Source: Patescibacteria group bacterium (GTDB taxonomy: Bacteria; Patescibacteriota; Patescibacteriia; 2-12-FULL-60-25). Taken from it: 64,000 bases of DNA. Position 1 is the first letter of the stretch. Each line of letters begins with the position of its first letter. This document shows positions 22,429-30,983 of this stretch, one piece after another. Where the stretch lies: contig JAQTXZ010000001.1 of NCBI GenBank assembly GCA_028688515.1, positions 372,001 through 436,000 of the forward strand, in the 5' to 3' direction. Position numbers and translations under genes: made by a program. A model generated the notes under the pieces. That model worked only from the letters and a program-made list of their open reading frames with translations. It searched no databases and was not told where the DNA came from.

Positions 22429-24264
22429 TTAGCTGAAAAAGGCGATTGGGTCAAGATCTAGGATACCCAAACGGGAGAACGGAGTCAAAACTTCGACGGA
22501 TTGGACGCGTGTCATGTCCGGCGGTGGTAACAGGTGATAAATAACCCTTTGTTGACGGCTATTTGGCCTATTTTCGACTTTATACGGGCCTTTGATCTCC
22601 CAGCCCTGTATGACGAGGTTTTGCTGCAAATCGACTGTTACAGGGTCGGTTTTGTCCAAATCCAGGCTGACGATTAATTTGGCTAGAATACGGGTTGGAG
22701 GATAGTCAAAAGCCTGACGGTCCTTAAGCTCATTTTCCCAGGTTCGTTGCAAGCCCTCGTCTGACAGCCAGGTTCGGCATTCGTTGACCAAGCCCTCGGG
22801 ACCTTGGACCAAAAGGTCTGATTGGGACAACGAGGCTTGGGATGCCAATCGCCGGAAGGATATGACAAGCCTTTCTTTTCGCCGAATATCCTCCGTGTAA
22901 CCGCCGATAAAATTCAAATTGGTAACAATTATCAGGCTCTTTGGTGTAATTGACTGCGACTGCCAAGCATTAAGATCGAGGACTTTAATGTTCGATGACG
23001 AAAATTGTCTCTCGAGTTGCTTCTGCAAAAGCTCTGCGCCGATGATCGATTTTGCCAGATCCGCGCCGCCGCAGGTCGGGCATGTTTGCGGCAAAGGTTC
23101 TTTGTGATTGCATCGACGGCATAATGCTCGGTCTGAAAGATTACTCATGCCGTAACCGCAAGCCGGACAATTCATGGACCAGCCGCAATCCGCGCAGCGA
23201 ACTCTGCCGCGAGTGCCAACAACCGCATGTAAAATACGAACCGGACGTTTATCGTCGGCTGCTTTGCTCAATGCATTAAACGTCTGCGCGGTTAGCGTCT
23301 CAATGCTGGAACGCGAACCGGGGGAGAGAGTTTCTGTTTGAAGATGAGCGTCGATGTCCGTTTTTGTTTTTTTGTCATCCTCGGGCGCAGTCCGACGTAG
23401 ACCCGGGGATCCAGTAGAATCAATATGTTCAGATTTATCATATTGGATCCCCGCATTCGCGAGGAAGACAGAAGAGGGAATGAATCCTCGCCTACGCAAG
23501 GATGACAAAGAAGGCGTCGTGCCGATATTGATTGTCCTAAGCGAGGGATTGTAAGTCTGCGCCAGCTCAACGAGTCGACGAGCGTCATACCGCGGTGTGA
23601 GCTCATCTTGTTTGTAGTCGTCGTTTTCAGGTTCATCGATAATCACGACGTCAACGCAAGCAGCCAGCCATGCGCCAAGACGAGTCGTCACAAGAATCGA
23701 ATGGGGGTTGTTCAAAAAACTTGTCCAAATTTTCCAAGCTTTTCCGTCCGCCGTCTGCGCGTCAAAACCTTGGCAGCCGAGTTTATTTTGCAAATAAGCG
23801 ACGCGCGACTGCCACGGAGTCAAAATTAAAACTCTTCCGTTGGCTTGTTCATCCTGCGCTGCACCGATGATTCCGTCAGGTGGAGAGTAACGATTGACCA
23901 AATATCTGTCTTCGCGCGTTTTTGCATTCGAAGGACGTCGAGTTTGCCGCGCGATTATGTGGACGTCTGCGTTGTCGGCCAGACGCTTGGGAACGTTTCG
24001 TAACCAGGCATTCAACATCGTCGCCGGCGAAACAAATGTCTCTCTGCCGCAAGCAATGCAATAATCCGCCAGAGCTTCCGGAAGTTTGAGAATCTTGCGC
24101 GGGTTGGTCAGTGTGATGGCTTTATCGGCGAATTGGCTGCGCGGCGAAATCTTTGCGACGAGAGCGGGTATTAGTTTGTTGCGAAAGGGGACAAGAATTA
24201 AATCTCCAACATGAGCCGTGCCCTCATCCAGTTTATAATCAAAAAAATCATGCCCGATAGGCAT
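22429..24264 (-). CDS. priA: Primosomal protein PriA, degenerate (no Walker A)
   Basis: PriA restarts stalled forks by loading DnaB. The zinc-binding region is intact, with eight Cys as CxxC pairs (CADC, CPAC, CRRC, CPTC). The motif-II-like IIDEPENDDYKQDE followed by PRYDARRL matches the PriA DEEHxxxYKQ...PRYHAR block. The GSGKT Walker A site is missing and DEEH is changed to DEPE, so helicase activity is probably lost, as in actinobacterial PriA. Residues around 275-320 are an in-frame R2 element. Start at ATG 24264 (MPIGHDFFDYKLDEG); the upstream frame is R4 repeat. Confidence 0.88.
   Translation of the reverse strand: MPIGHDFFDYKLDEGTAHVGDLILVPFRNKLIPALVAKISPRSQFADKAITLTNPRKILKLPEALADYCIACGRETFVSPATMLNAWLRNVPKRLADNADVHIIARQTRRPSNAKTREDRYLVNRYSPPDGIIGAAQDEQANGRVLILTPWQSRVAYLQNKLGCQGFDAQTADGKAWKIWTSFLNNPHSILVTTRLGAWLAACVDVVIIDEPENDDYKQDELTPRYDARRLVELAQTYNPSLRTINIGTTPSLSSLRRRGFIPSSVFLANAGIQYDKSEHIDSTGSPGLRRTAPEDDKKTKTDIDAHLQTETLSPGSRSSIETLTAQTFNALSKAADDKRPVRILHAVVGTRGRVRCADCGWSMNCPACGYGMSNLSDRALCRRCNHKEPLPQTCPTCGGADLAKSIIGAELLQKQLERQFSSSNIKVLDLNAWQSQSITPKSLIIVTNLNFIGGYTEDIRRKERLVISFRRLASQASLSQSDLLVQGPEGLVNECRTWLSDEGLQRTWENELKDRQAFDYPPTRILAKLIVSLDLDKTDPVTVDLQQNLVIQGWEIKGPYKVENRPNSRQQRVIYHLLPPPDMTRVQSVEVLTPFSRLGILDLDPIAFFS
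23372..23509 (-). repeat. R2 element, in frame inside priA
   Basis: TTTGTCATCCTCGGGCGCAG at one end and GCAAGGATGACAAAG at the other. Internal GGGGATCCAGTA and TATTGGATCCCCGC arms form a second palindrome. It encodes a peptide containing GSPGLRRTAPEDDKK. Confidence 0.9.
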
Positions 24265-24296
24265 CTTTATGGAGGGGATGACGGAGATGAACATAA

Positions 24297-24364
24297 GACT
24301 AACAACTGACAACTTACAAGAGCAACTAAGCAACTCTTGTTAGTTGTCAGTTTATAGTTGTCAG
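24297..24364 (-). repeat. R4 word hairpin upstream of priA
   Basis: AACAACTGACAACTTACAAGAGCAACT pairs with AGTTGTCAGTTTATAGTTGTC. A closely matching hairpin lies at 50504-50575; both translate in one frame to the same 14-residue phrase. Confidence 0.8.
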
Positions 24365-24369
24365 CCATT

Positions 24370-25161
24370 CTACGCAATCTCGTACTTCGCGGTCAAATAC
24401 CCAACCCCAAACGGAGCTTCGTAGGAGAGGACGTGCGGAGTGACGTTCATGTTTTCGAGCGTGCCGAGAAATGTCGTAATGGGACGATAACCGCATTGTC
24501 CGGCGTTTTCCATCATGTCTTGAGGGAGAGATAGGAGCGCATCCGGATTATTGGAGCTTATGGCTTGTTGTACGGCTTCGTCAAATTTGGGACCTTCTGT
24601 AGATGCGCCGCCCGGCGATTCGGAAGTTAATTTGTGCGAAAGGTCTGCGCTTGCGATGATGGCAACTCTGCGCGTTTCGGAATGCAGAACGCGTTTGAGC
24701 TGTCGTCCGAATTCAAAATGGGCTTTGCCGTCCATCATCGAAGGCGAGATTGGGAAGAGTTTCCAATTTTGCAAGTGCGACGTCAACAAAATGATTGGAA
24801 TCGCGTATCCGTAATCCAGCTCTTCGCTTGATGTCAAAGTAAACGGAATATTTTCTTCGCGCATCTTGCGATGCGTTCTGTCAATCAGCATGAAATCGCT
24901 TTTTGCCGTCACAGTCGTCGAAAAATCGCCGAATGACTTTAATGTGCCGGTATAAGACCCTGCCATGTTGGCGGAAAATGAATCCGGATAACGCGGTCCG
25001 TGCGGCGCGATGATGACGAGCGTTTCCGGCTTTGCGATGTAAAGCGCTTCTTCAATCTCTTTAATTGACGCCAATGTTTTGGCAAGCTGCGCCGTATGTT
25101 CTTTGCCGATAGAAGACAAGAGCAGAGGAGAATGAGGCGTTATGGCTGCGAAGACTATCAT
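24370..25161 (-). CDS. LigB/MEMO-superfamily extradiol dioxygenase-like protein
   Basis: Class III extradiol dioxygenase fold (LigB), related to MEMO1 and to the B part of the AMMECR1-MEMO-radical SAM systems. Landmarks: the N-terminal ITPHSPLLL, the APHGPRYP metal-site region, YGYAIPIIL and the late SADLSHKL with its metal His. 263 aa. No AMMECR1 or radical SAM partner is adjacent, so the substrate is open. It lies next to repeat-rich intergenic DNA on both sides. Confidence 0.82.
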   Translation of the reverse strand: MIVFAAITPHSPLLLSSIGKEHTAQLAKTLASIKEIEEALYIAKPETLVIIAPHGPRYPDSFSANMAGSYTGTLKSFGDFSTTVTAKSDFMLIDRTHRKMREENIPFTLTSSEELDYGYAIPIILLTSHLQNWKLFPISPSMMDGKAHFEFGRQLKRVLHSETRRVAIIASADLSHKLTSESPGGASTEGPKFDEAVQQAISSNNPDALLSLPQDMMENAGQCGYRPITTFLGTLENMNVTPHVLSYEAPFGVGYLTAKYEIA

Positions 25162-25170
25162 AGGGTTAGT

Positions 25171-25292
25171 TTTGTCATTGCGAGCGTAGTCCGACGGAGC
25201 GCGGCAATCTCTCGTTCGATATACTCAAGTTCGTGAGCAAAGTCGAGCCACGGAGATTGCTTCGTCATGACTACATTCCTCGCAATGACAAA
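25171..25292 (-). repeat. Complete intergenic R3 element
   Basis: About 122 nt with exact 14-nt inverted ends TTTGTCATTGCGAG / CTCGCAATGACAAA. The internal words GTAGTCCGACGGAGCGCGGC and GTCATGACTACATTCC match the fragment inside mnmA. Confidence 0.92.
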
Positions 25293-25296
25293 TGGT

Positions 25297-26760
25297 TTAA
25301 GGTTGATTTACAGTTAGTTGAGTCGCATCAGCGGCGATCGGAGATTCCGGAGTTAATGCCAATCCGACGGAATATGGCGTCAAGACGTGGTCCGGTACTA
25401 CGACGACGTTCTTCCACTGATAATTCATCGTTTCAAAAATGTCTGCCGATGGTATGGCGCGCAGAGTCCCTTGCTCTATGACATAAACGGCGGGTGAAGT
25501 TTTACTGCGCACCAACTCGCCATTCTGCAAAGCGTAATCGTCGCCTTTGGCAAAAGCATCTAAAGTTGCAATGGCTACTGTTTTTATCGGGCGGCTTGGG
25601 AAATATAATTTTAAAAACACCTCGTCGTTCAAAGCGTGTTTGATGCTGTTTTCGACATACCAAACAGTTGAAGATTTTGATGATTTAAGCAAAGCGCCTT
25701 GCGGGAAAGAGGTTTTGGCGGTTATCGGTTCGAGTATGGCCAGATCGGTAAGTTGAGCTTCGGTTCCGTCAATCACATCATCCGTCATGAAACCGAATTT
25801 CTTAAATACAGCTTGCCCGTCGATCAAGCGTCTGCCGCTTGAAACTATCAAATACATTTCATCTTTTTCCGTTTTAACGATGGAAAACTTAGGAAATCGC
25901 ATTTTATCTCCTTCAGGATACGCAGATACATCCGTATCAGAGATCTCCAAAACTTTGTCCGGATCAACCATGGAAAGCAAGACGTCATCCGACGCAAAAA
26001 GGCGTTTTTGTCCGTTTTGTATTAAATAAGTTTTTCCGCTCGGCGTGCCGCGGACGATTGTACCGGTTGGATAAACCAATGAAAACCATCTTTGCCAGAT
26101 TTTCCAAAGATTGTAATTGCCGTGCAGATGCGGGGTGTATGTGTAAAGCATTGCCGTGGCGTTGTTTGCCGGCGTGACGGTTTGACCGTCAATGTTCATG
26201 CTTTTACCGACCGCTTTACCGGAGATTGTTGAACCGAAAGACAATAGTTGCAAAAGATATTTTTCGCGATGTTGTTTGGCGGCCCATTCGACTTGGTTTG
26301 CAAAGCCCTTGAATTGTTGAATATCCGGATCGTCCTTGCTACAGCTGTCACAGACGGCGTATCCCGCAGCCCAGTCCAACTGTCTTTGACTGGGACTTGA
26401 ATCTTCCACAAGTGACTGTTCTTTTTGCAAGAGTGCAATCAAATATTTTGGATTCAATTTATACGAGTTTGCCACGCGCCAGATGACGTCAACCGCGGGT
26501 TTATCGACTCCGTCGATGTCAGTAACTTGTGTGTCGGCTAAAGCACCTTTGCTGCGCAGGAAATTTTTAAGATAATCGTAATTCATGCCGTAAACATCAA
26601 AAACGTCATCGTCGGTCAATATTATATTCGGGTCAAAACCCGCGTAAGTGTCCGTTGCCGCAACTTGCGCTTTGGCTGCAAACGGCGGGACTGCCAAACA
26701 AGCTGCCGCTAAAATAACAATGATCGCCTTTAAGTTTTTTGAAGTCATAATTTTATACAT
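25297..26760 (-). CDS. Secreted protein: lysozyme-like/transglycosylase-like domain plus four surface repeats
   Basis: An N-terminal signal peptide (NLKAIIVILAAACLAVPPFAAKA) is followed by an all-helical domain (VIWRVANSYKLNPKYLIALLQKEQSLV ... LDWAAGYAVCDSC ... TAMLYTYTPH). This region resembles lytic transglycosylase/goose-lysozyme proteins, with Glu of KEQS as the likely acid. Residues about 230-470 are four units of the repeat shared with the carboxypeptidase at 2-1198 (GALLKSSKSSTVWYVENS, GELVRSKTSPAVYVIEQG). A second ATG at 26748 is also possible. It probably acts on or binds the cell wall. Confidence 0.82.
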   Translation of the reverse strand: MYKIMTSKNLKAIIVILAAACLAVPPFAAKAQVAATDTYAGFDPNIILTDDDVFDVYGMNYDYLKNFLRSKGALADTQVTDIDGVDKPAVDVIWRVANSYKLNPKYLIALLQKEQSLVEDSSPSQRQLDWAAGYAVCDSCSKDDPDIQQFKGFANQVEWAAKQHREKYLLQLLSFGSTISGKAVGKSMNIDGQTVTPANNATAMLYTYTPHLHGNYNLWKIWQRWFSLVYPTGTIVRGTPSGKTYLIQNGQKRLFASDDVLLSMVDPDKVLEISDTDVSAYPEGDKMRFPKFSIVKTEKDEMYLIVSSGRRLIDGQAVFKKFGFMTDDVIDGTEAQLTDLAILEPITAKTSFPQGALLKSSKSSTVWYVENSIKHALNDEVFLKLYFPSRPIKTVAIATLDAFAKGDDYALQNGELVRSKTSPAVYVIEQGTLRAIPSADIFETMNYQWKNVVVVPDHVLTPYSVGLALTPESPIAADATQLTVNQP

Positions 26761-26762
26761 TT

Positions 26763-26815
26763 CAGAACGTTAAACACGCGATGTACGCCATGTACGTTAT
26801 GCACGTTAGACTAGC
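26763..26815 (-). repeat. R4 word repeat upstream of the secreted lysozyme-like gene
   Basis: AACGTTAAACACGCGATGTACGC and ATGTACGTTATGCACGTTAGAC, the same vocabulary as the repeat at 9098-9150. Confidence 0.65.
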
Positions 26816-26861
26816 ACATCCGCATCGAAACATGTAGGATTGTAGTGAACGAAGCTGAACT

Positions 26862-28502
26862 ATGAGGAAATTTTTGGTAATTGCGTCTTGTTTGCTGACT
26901 TTGGCTTTAGTCAGCCAATGGATTAGACTTCCGCTTGTCCACCAGGGAATTTGGATGAGTCCGGATGAGACTGCTAATGCGTTGATGGCGGTCTATTTTG
27001 CAGGGCATGGAAGTTTTGCGATTGATAATTCTTTGGCAGCCTCATTCAACTGGGCTGTCCCAAGGAGTTTTGCTGTCTTGCCCGGCCAGATAGCTCCAAT
27101 CGGATTTTTGGGCATGCCTTTGGTTTTAGCATTTGCATTTAAGCTGTTTGGAATTTTCGGCCTTTTATTTTTGACGCCCTTGGCCGGGCTCGCGACTCTT
27201 TGGCCGCTATGGAAGTCGCTTCCGGAAAAGTGGAGTGAAGGAACCAAGTGGTCTGTCTTACTTATTTGGATTAGTTTCCCGACAGTCATTATTTACGCCA
27301 ATCGCGGCGCGTTTGGGAATCTGTTCTTAGTCTGTCTCGCGATTTGGATTTGGTGGATGCTTACAAAAGTCAAAACGATTTGGCGATATCCCGTCACCGG
27401 ATTTCTGCTCGGACTCGCATTGATGATCCGTCCGCCGGAAGCTATTTGGCTTCTGCCGGTTGCACTGTTCGCCTTTTTGTCATCCTCGGGCAAGTCCGAC
27501 GCGACCCGGGGATCCAGTAAAATAAATCAAAACAAATTGATCTCTGGATTTTTATTCGTCATCCCTCTTATCATCACTCTCCTCATTGGCGCCGGGCTCG
27601 GTTTTCAAACTTACAATAAATTATTTGTCAGCGGATACCAAATCAGATCGGATTTCGAATCTAGAGTCTCGATACCCGATTCGGGAAGTTCGACATTCAG
27701 CGAAGAGGATATTCAGCGTAGCGGACATTCAGCGCAGCGGACATTCGACGTCAAGTCAGTTTCCATCTTCAATACTTTTCCGATTGGAGTCCATCCGCGC
27801 AATTTGGCGTGGAATGTTTGGCAGTACGTCATAAAACTGTTTTGGCCATGGACTGTCATTTGTCTCTTTGCGGCGATAATCGCGGTGCGCGAAAAGATTT
27901 GGAAAAAGCCGGAAAAGTGGGTTGCTGCCGCATTCGCGTGGACGACAATTTGGTTGATTGTTTTTTATGGCAACGGAGTTTATCAAGATCATGTCGGCGT
28001 AAACGTCGCCAGCATGGGAAATTCTTTTTTGAGATATTTGTTACCCCTCTCAGTAATCGCGGCAGTCAGCGTCGCATATGTGTTTGAAAGACTTTGGAAA
28101 ATTTGGAGTTTAAAAATTATCGTCGTTTGCGCTGTTGTCGTTCTTGTCGGCATGGGACAGTGGTATGCAATATATAAAGACGATGAGGGAATGGCTGCGA
28201 ATGCAAAAGAGATGGGCCGCTATGCGCAAATAAGAGATGACGCGAGATCTTGGCTTGATCCTGCGACGATTGTCGTCTCCGACAGAAATGACAAAGTGTT
28301 CTTCCCGATTTTCCAATCAGTCTCGCCGATTCCGGACGATGCGCGTCTAAAGTCGCTTTTAGACAATGGCTATTCCGTCGCACTGTTTTTAACAACACAG
28401 GACGAAAAAGGATTGGTAGATTGGTCTGAAAGAGGATTTGACTTGAAAGAATCATTTTCCAACGGCAATCAGACAATGTATGATCTCAAAAATATCAAAT
28501 AA
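26862..28502 (+). CDS. GT39/ArnT-like membrane glycosyltransferase with two in-frame repeats
   Basis: A 546-aa polytopic protein with about 10 TM segments and the acidic first-loop motif SPDETANA typical of GT-C enzymes, which use polyprenyl-phosphate sugars. It also has GFLLGLALMIRPPEAIWLLPVAL. Two segments are out of character in a membrane protein: residues about 206-223 (SSSGKSDATRGSSK, an R2 element) and about 263-296 (SSTFSEEDIQRSGHSAQR, an R1 element). Both fall at membrane-loop positions. No Shine-Dalgarno. The sugar donor and acceptor cannot be inferred. Confidence 0.83.
   Translation: MRKFLVIASCLLTLALVSQWIRLPLVHQGIWMSPDETANALMAVYFAGHGSFAIDNSLAASFNWAVPRSFAVLPGQIAPIGFLGMPLVLAFAFKLFGIFGLLFLTPLAGLATLWPLWKSLPEKWSEGTKWSVLLIWISFPTVIIYANRGAFGNLFLVCLAIWIWWMLTKVKTIWRYPVTGFLLGLALMIRPPEAIWLLPVALFAFLSSSGKSDATRGSSKINQNKLISGFLFVIPLIITLLIGAGLGFQTYNKLFVSGYQIRSDFESRVSIPDSGSSTFSEEDIQRSGHSAQRTFDVKSVSIFNTFPIGVHPRNLAWNVWQYVIKLFWPWTVICLFAAIIAVREKIWKKPEKWVAAAFAWTTIWLIVFYGNGVYQDHVGVNVASMGNSFLRYLLPLSVIAAVSVAYVFERLWKIWSLKIIVVCAVVVLVGMGQWYAIYKDDEGMAANAKEMGRYAQIRDDARSWLDPATIVVSDRNDKVFFPIFQSVSPIPDDARLKSLLDNGYSVALFLTTQDEKGLVDWSERGFDLKESFSNGNQTMYDLKNIK
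27477..27530 (+). repeat. R2 element, in frame inside the GT39-like gene
   Basis: TTGTCATCCTCGGGCAAGTCC then CCCGGGGATCCAGTAAAATA. Same ends and order as at 23372 and 45025. Confidence 0.88.
27650..27750 (+). repeat. R1 element, in frame inside the GT39-like gene
   Basis: TTCGACATTCAGCGAAGAGG, ATTCAGCGTAGCGGACATTC and AGCGCAGCGGACATTCGAC in a row, with an upstream GATTTCGAATC arm. Confidence 0.9.
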
Positions 28503-28558
28503 CCAGACTCCAAGTTACCAAACGTTTGTATCTTGGTGCTTGGTTATTTGAATTTAAT
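28502..28558 (+). repeat. R4 word hairpin before pyrG
   Basis: AACCAGACTCCAAGTTACCAA pairs with TTGGTGCTTGGTTATT. Confidence 0.6.
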
Positions 28559-28577
28559 AGGTTGTGGATAGCGCTTG

Positions 28578-28586
28578 TGCTATAAT
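28578..28586 (+). promoter_or_regulatory. Extended -10 promoter of pyrG (leaderless arrangement)
   Basis: TGCTATAAT ends 10 nt before the pyrG ATG, so transcription would start a few bases from the start codon. No convincing -35 at 17 nt. Confidence 0.65.
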
Positions 28587-28596
28587 CTAATCCCGT

Positions 28597-30261
28597 ATGA
28601 AGCAAATACGGAAAAAAGCCAAAAGTCGCCGCAGGACGACTATTTTTATTACCGGCGGCGTGATGAGCGGCGTTGGAAAAGGCGTGACAACAGCGTCTAT
28701 CGGTGCGCTACTAAAAGCGCGAGGATTAAAAGTTACTGCCGTAAAAATTGATCCATATTTAAATGTCGATCCGGGGACGATGAATCCGATTGAACATGGC
28801 GAAGTTTTTGTCACGAAGGACGGTTTGGAGACGGATCAGGATCTTGGAAACTATGAAAGATTTTTGGATGAGGATTTGGGGCGTATCAACTACATGACTT
28901 CGGGCAGTATTTTTCAGACCATCATCAACCGTGAGCGCGCAATGGGTTATCACGGTAAAACGGTGGAATGGGTGCCGGATGTGCCGAATGAAATCATCGG
29001 ACGAATAAAAGCCGCCGCAGAAATTGCAGACGCGGACGTTACGATCGTAGAGATAGGCGGAACGGTCGGCGAATATCAAAATCTTTTGTATTTGGAAGCA
29101 TGCCGTATGATGCGTTTGGAAAATCCGGGCAGTGTCTTAATCGGTTTGGTTAGCTATTTGCCGGTGCCCGGTAATTTGGGCGAAATGAAAACAAAGCCGA
29201 CGCAGTATGCGGCCAGAAGTCTTAACGCTGCAGGACTTCAACCGGATTTGATTATTTGCCGCTCGGCACAGCCGATCGACGAGCCTCGCAAGAGAAAGCT
29301 TAGCGTCAGTTGCAATGTTGCTTCGGAAGACGTGATTGCCGCGCCGGATGTTGCGAGCATTTATGATGTCCCGTTAAAATTGGAAGTGCAGAACGTCGCC
29401 GAAAGAATTATCGCCAAATTGAAATTGAAGAAAAATAAAGTCGACGGCAAAAAATGGCGCGAGCTTTCTGCGCGCATCAAACGTTCCGTTAAGCCGGTCA
29501 AAATCGGCGTCGTGGGCAAATATTTTTCCACCGGCGATTTTACTTTGAGCGATGCCTATCTTTCTGTTTTGGAAAGCATAAAACATGCCGCTTGGCACGT
29601 TGGACGAAAACCGGAAATCGTCTGGTTGAACAGCGAGGGATTCGAAAAAGATCATGCTGATTTTAATAAACAAATGAAACAGCTGGACGGAATCCTTATT
29701 CCCGGCGGTTTCGGTTCGCGCGGCATTGAGGGCAAAATGATGGCGATTAAATATGCGCGTGAACACAAGCTGCCTTATCTCGGGCTTTGCTACGGCATGC
29801 AGTTGGCGTTGGTCGAAATTGCCCGAAACGAGCTTAACTGGAAGGATGCAAACACGACGGAAATCAATCCAGAGACGGCTCATCCCGTAATTCATCTTAT
29901 GGATGAGCAGGAAAAGAAGATGGAAGACAAAAACTACGGCGGATCAATGAGATTGGGGGATTATCCTTGCGTACTTAAAAAAGGTACAAAGACACGCCAG
30001 CTTTATCGCGAGGAAATCGTCCGCGAGCGGCATCGTCATCGTTACGAAGCGAATCCAATGTATCGCGAAGATTTTGAAAGTAAAGGCGTGGTTTTTTCCG
30101 GTTTGTCTCCAGACAATAAACTGGCGGAGATCATCGAACTTAAAAACCATCCATTCTTTATCGCTTCGCAGTTTCATCCCGAATTTACTTCCAGACCTTT
30201 CAGACCGAATCCGCTATTCCTCGGCTTTGTAAAAGCCGCGGCGCAAAATAAAAAACGTTAA
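28597..30261 (+). CDS. pyrG: CTP synthase
   Basis: Makes CTP from UTP, ATP and glutamine. The synthetase domain has the P-loop region GVMSGVGKGVTTASIG, DPYLNVDPGTMNPIEHGEVFV and MTSGSIFQTIINRER. The C-terminal class I glutaminase has the nucleophile Cys in LGLCYGMQ and the His-Glu pair in SQFHPEF. Its 554 aa are normal for the family. Predicted leaderless (see 28578-28586). Convergent with rpmA, with a shared terminator between. Confidence 0.98.
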   Translation: MKQIRKKAKSRRRTTIFITGGVMSGVGKGVTTASIGALLKARGLKVTAVKIDPYLNVDPGTMNPIEHGEVFVTKDGLETDQDLGNYERFLDEDLGRINYMTSGSIFQTIINRERAMGYHGKTVEWVPDVPNEIIGRIKAAAEIADADVTIVEIGGTVGEYQNLLYLEACRMMRLENPGSVLIGLVSYLPVPGNLGEMKTKPTQYAARSLNAAGLQPDLIICRSAQPIDEPRKRKLSVSCNVASEDVIAAPDVASIYDVPLKLEVQNVAERIIAKLKLKKNKVDGKKWRELSARIKRSVKPVKIGVVGKYFSTGDFTLSDAYLSVLESIKHAAWHVGRKPEIVWLNSEGFEKDHADFNKQMKQLDGILIPGGFGSRGIEGKMMAIKYAREHKLPYLGLCYGMQLALVEIARNELNWKDANTTEINPETAHPVIHLMDEQEKKMEDKNYGGSMRLGDYPCVLKKGTKTRQLYREEIVRERHRHRYEANPMYREDFESKGVVFSGLSPDNKLAEIIELKNHPFFIASQFHPEFTSRPFRPNPLFLGFVKAAAQNKKR

Positions 30262-30272
30262 TCGGTTGTAAA

Positions 30273-30303
30273 AATAGAGACGCCCTCGGAGGGCGTCTCT
30301 ATT
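30273..30303. terminator. Bidirectional terminator between pyrG and rpmA
   Basis: AATAGAGACGCCC / GGGCGTCTCTATT, a 13-bp perfect stem with a 5-nt loop. Confidence 0.88.
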
Positions 30304-30319
30304 GAATAACCGATTTGCT

Positions 30320-30601
30320 TTATGCCTTCGGCGTCACGTTGGCGAAAGTTACCAACATGGGTTTGCCATGAAAATTTTTGAGTTTGCGGCGTGAAAAAGA
30401 AACAATGCCGTTCGCAACAGAGTAAAGCGTATCATCTTTGCCCATGCGCACGTTCAATCCTGCACGGATTTTGGAACCGCGCTGACGAACTATAATGCAT
30501 CCGTTTTTGGCGTATTCGCCGCCATATAGTTTTGTGCCCAAGCGCTGGCCTTGGGAATCGCGGCCCAATCTGGTAGAACCGCCTGCTTTTGTATGTGCCA
30601 T
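30320..30601 (-). CDS. rpmA: 50S ribosomal protein L27
   Basis: Its N-terminal tail reaches the peptidyl-transferase centre. Begins [29 protein letters not shown] and continues [24 protein letters not shown]. 93 aa, typical. No N-terminal cleavage peptide of the Firmicutes kind. It stands alone, without rplU next to it in this window. Confidence 0.98.
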   Translation of the reverse strand: MAHTKAGGSTRLGRDSQGQRLGTKLYGGEYAKNGCIIVRQRGSKIRAGLNVRMGKDDTLYSVANGIVSFSRRKLKNFHGKPMLVTFANVTPKA

Positions 30602-30603
30602 AT

Positions 30604-30652
30604 TTAGAGTCTAAAAGTCCTTAAAGTCTGTAAAGTCCTTAAAGTCGTTGAT
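30604..30652 (-). repeat. Word repeat upstream of rpmA (inverse of 3598-3637)
   Basis: AGAGTCTAAAAGTCCTTAAAG, TCTGTAAAGTCCTTAAAGTCGTTGA. The reverse complement of the word string at the mnmA 3' end. Confidence 0.75.
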
Positions 30653-30690
30653 AATGAATATGCACAGAATTATGCCTTGTTGCGCATGTC

Positions 30691-30719
30691 TTGTCAAGTG
30701 TTTGGACGCAAGTTAAGAT
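30691..30719 (+). promoter_or_regulatory. Promoter of the NifU-like gene (leaderless arrangement)
   Basis: TTGTCA (30691-30696), 17-nt spacer, TAAGAT (30714-30719); the ATG follows 8 nt later. Confidence 0.7.
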
Positions 30720-30727
30720 AGGTGTAT

Positions 30728-30976
30728 ATGAGTAAAAATGATGCTAAGTTGCGCGAAGAATTGGAAGCGGCCATAGAAGAGCTGCGAGGAGGCTTAAAAT
30801 CTCACGGAGGAAATGTTGAGCTTGTTGATGTAAATGGCGAGACGGGATTGGTCAAAATCAGGATGCAGGGCGCCTGCGTTGGATGTCCGATGTCAGAGAT
30901 GACGGTCAAATATGGTATTGAGTCTGAGTTGATGGAAAAGTTTGATTGGATCATGGAGGTGCGGCAGGTAAAATAA
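30728..30976 (+). CDS. NifU C-terminal-domain Fe-S scaffold protein
   Basis: An 82-aa protein of the NifU-C/Nfu type that carries or transfers Fe-S clusters. The cluster-binding CxxC is in GACVGCPMSEMTVKYGIE, after the usual LRGGLKSHGGNVELVDV block. No other Fe-S assembly gene is near. The start at 30728 (MSKND) is preferred to the GTG at 30722 because a promoter ends at 30719. RlmN in this window needs such clusters. Confidence 0.92.
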   Translation: MSKNDAKLREELEAAIEELRGGLKSHGGNVELVDVNGETGLVKIRMQGACVGCPMSEMTVKYGIESELMEKFDWIMEVRQVK

Positions 30977-30983
30977 TGGGATT

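Noticed and set aside
25171-25292. Insertion sequence remnant
   Set aside because: Only 122 nt with inverted ends, no transposase fragment and no obvious target duplication; it is classed with R3.
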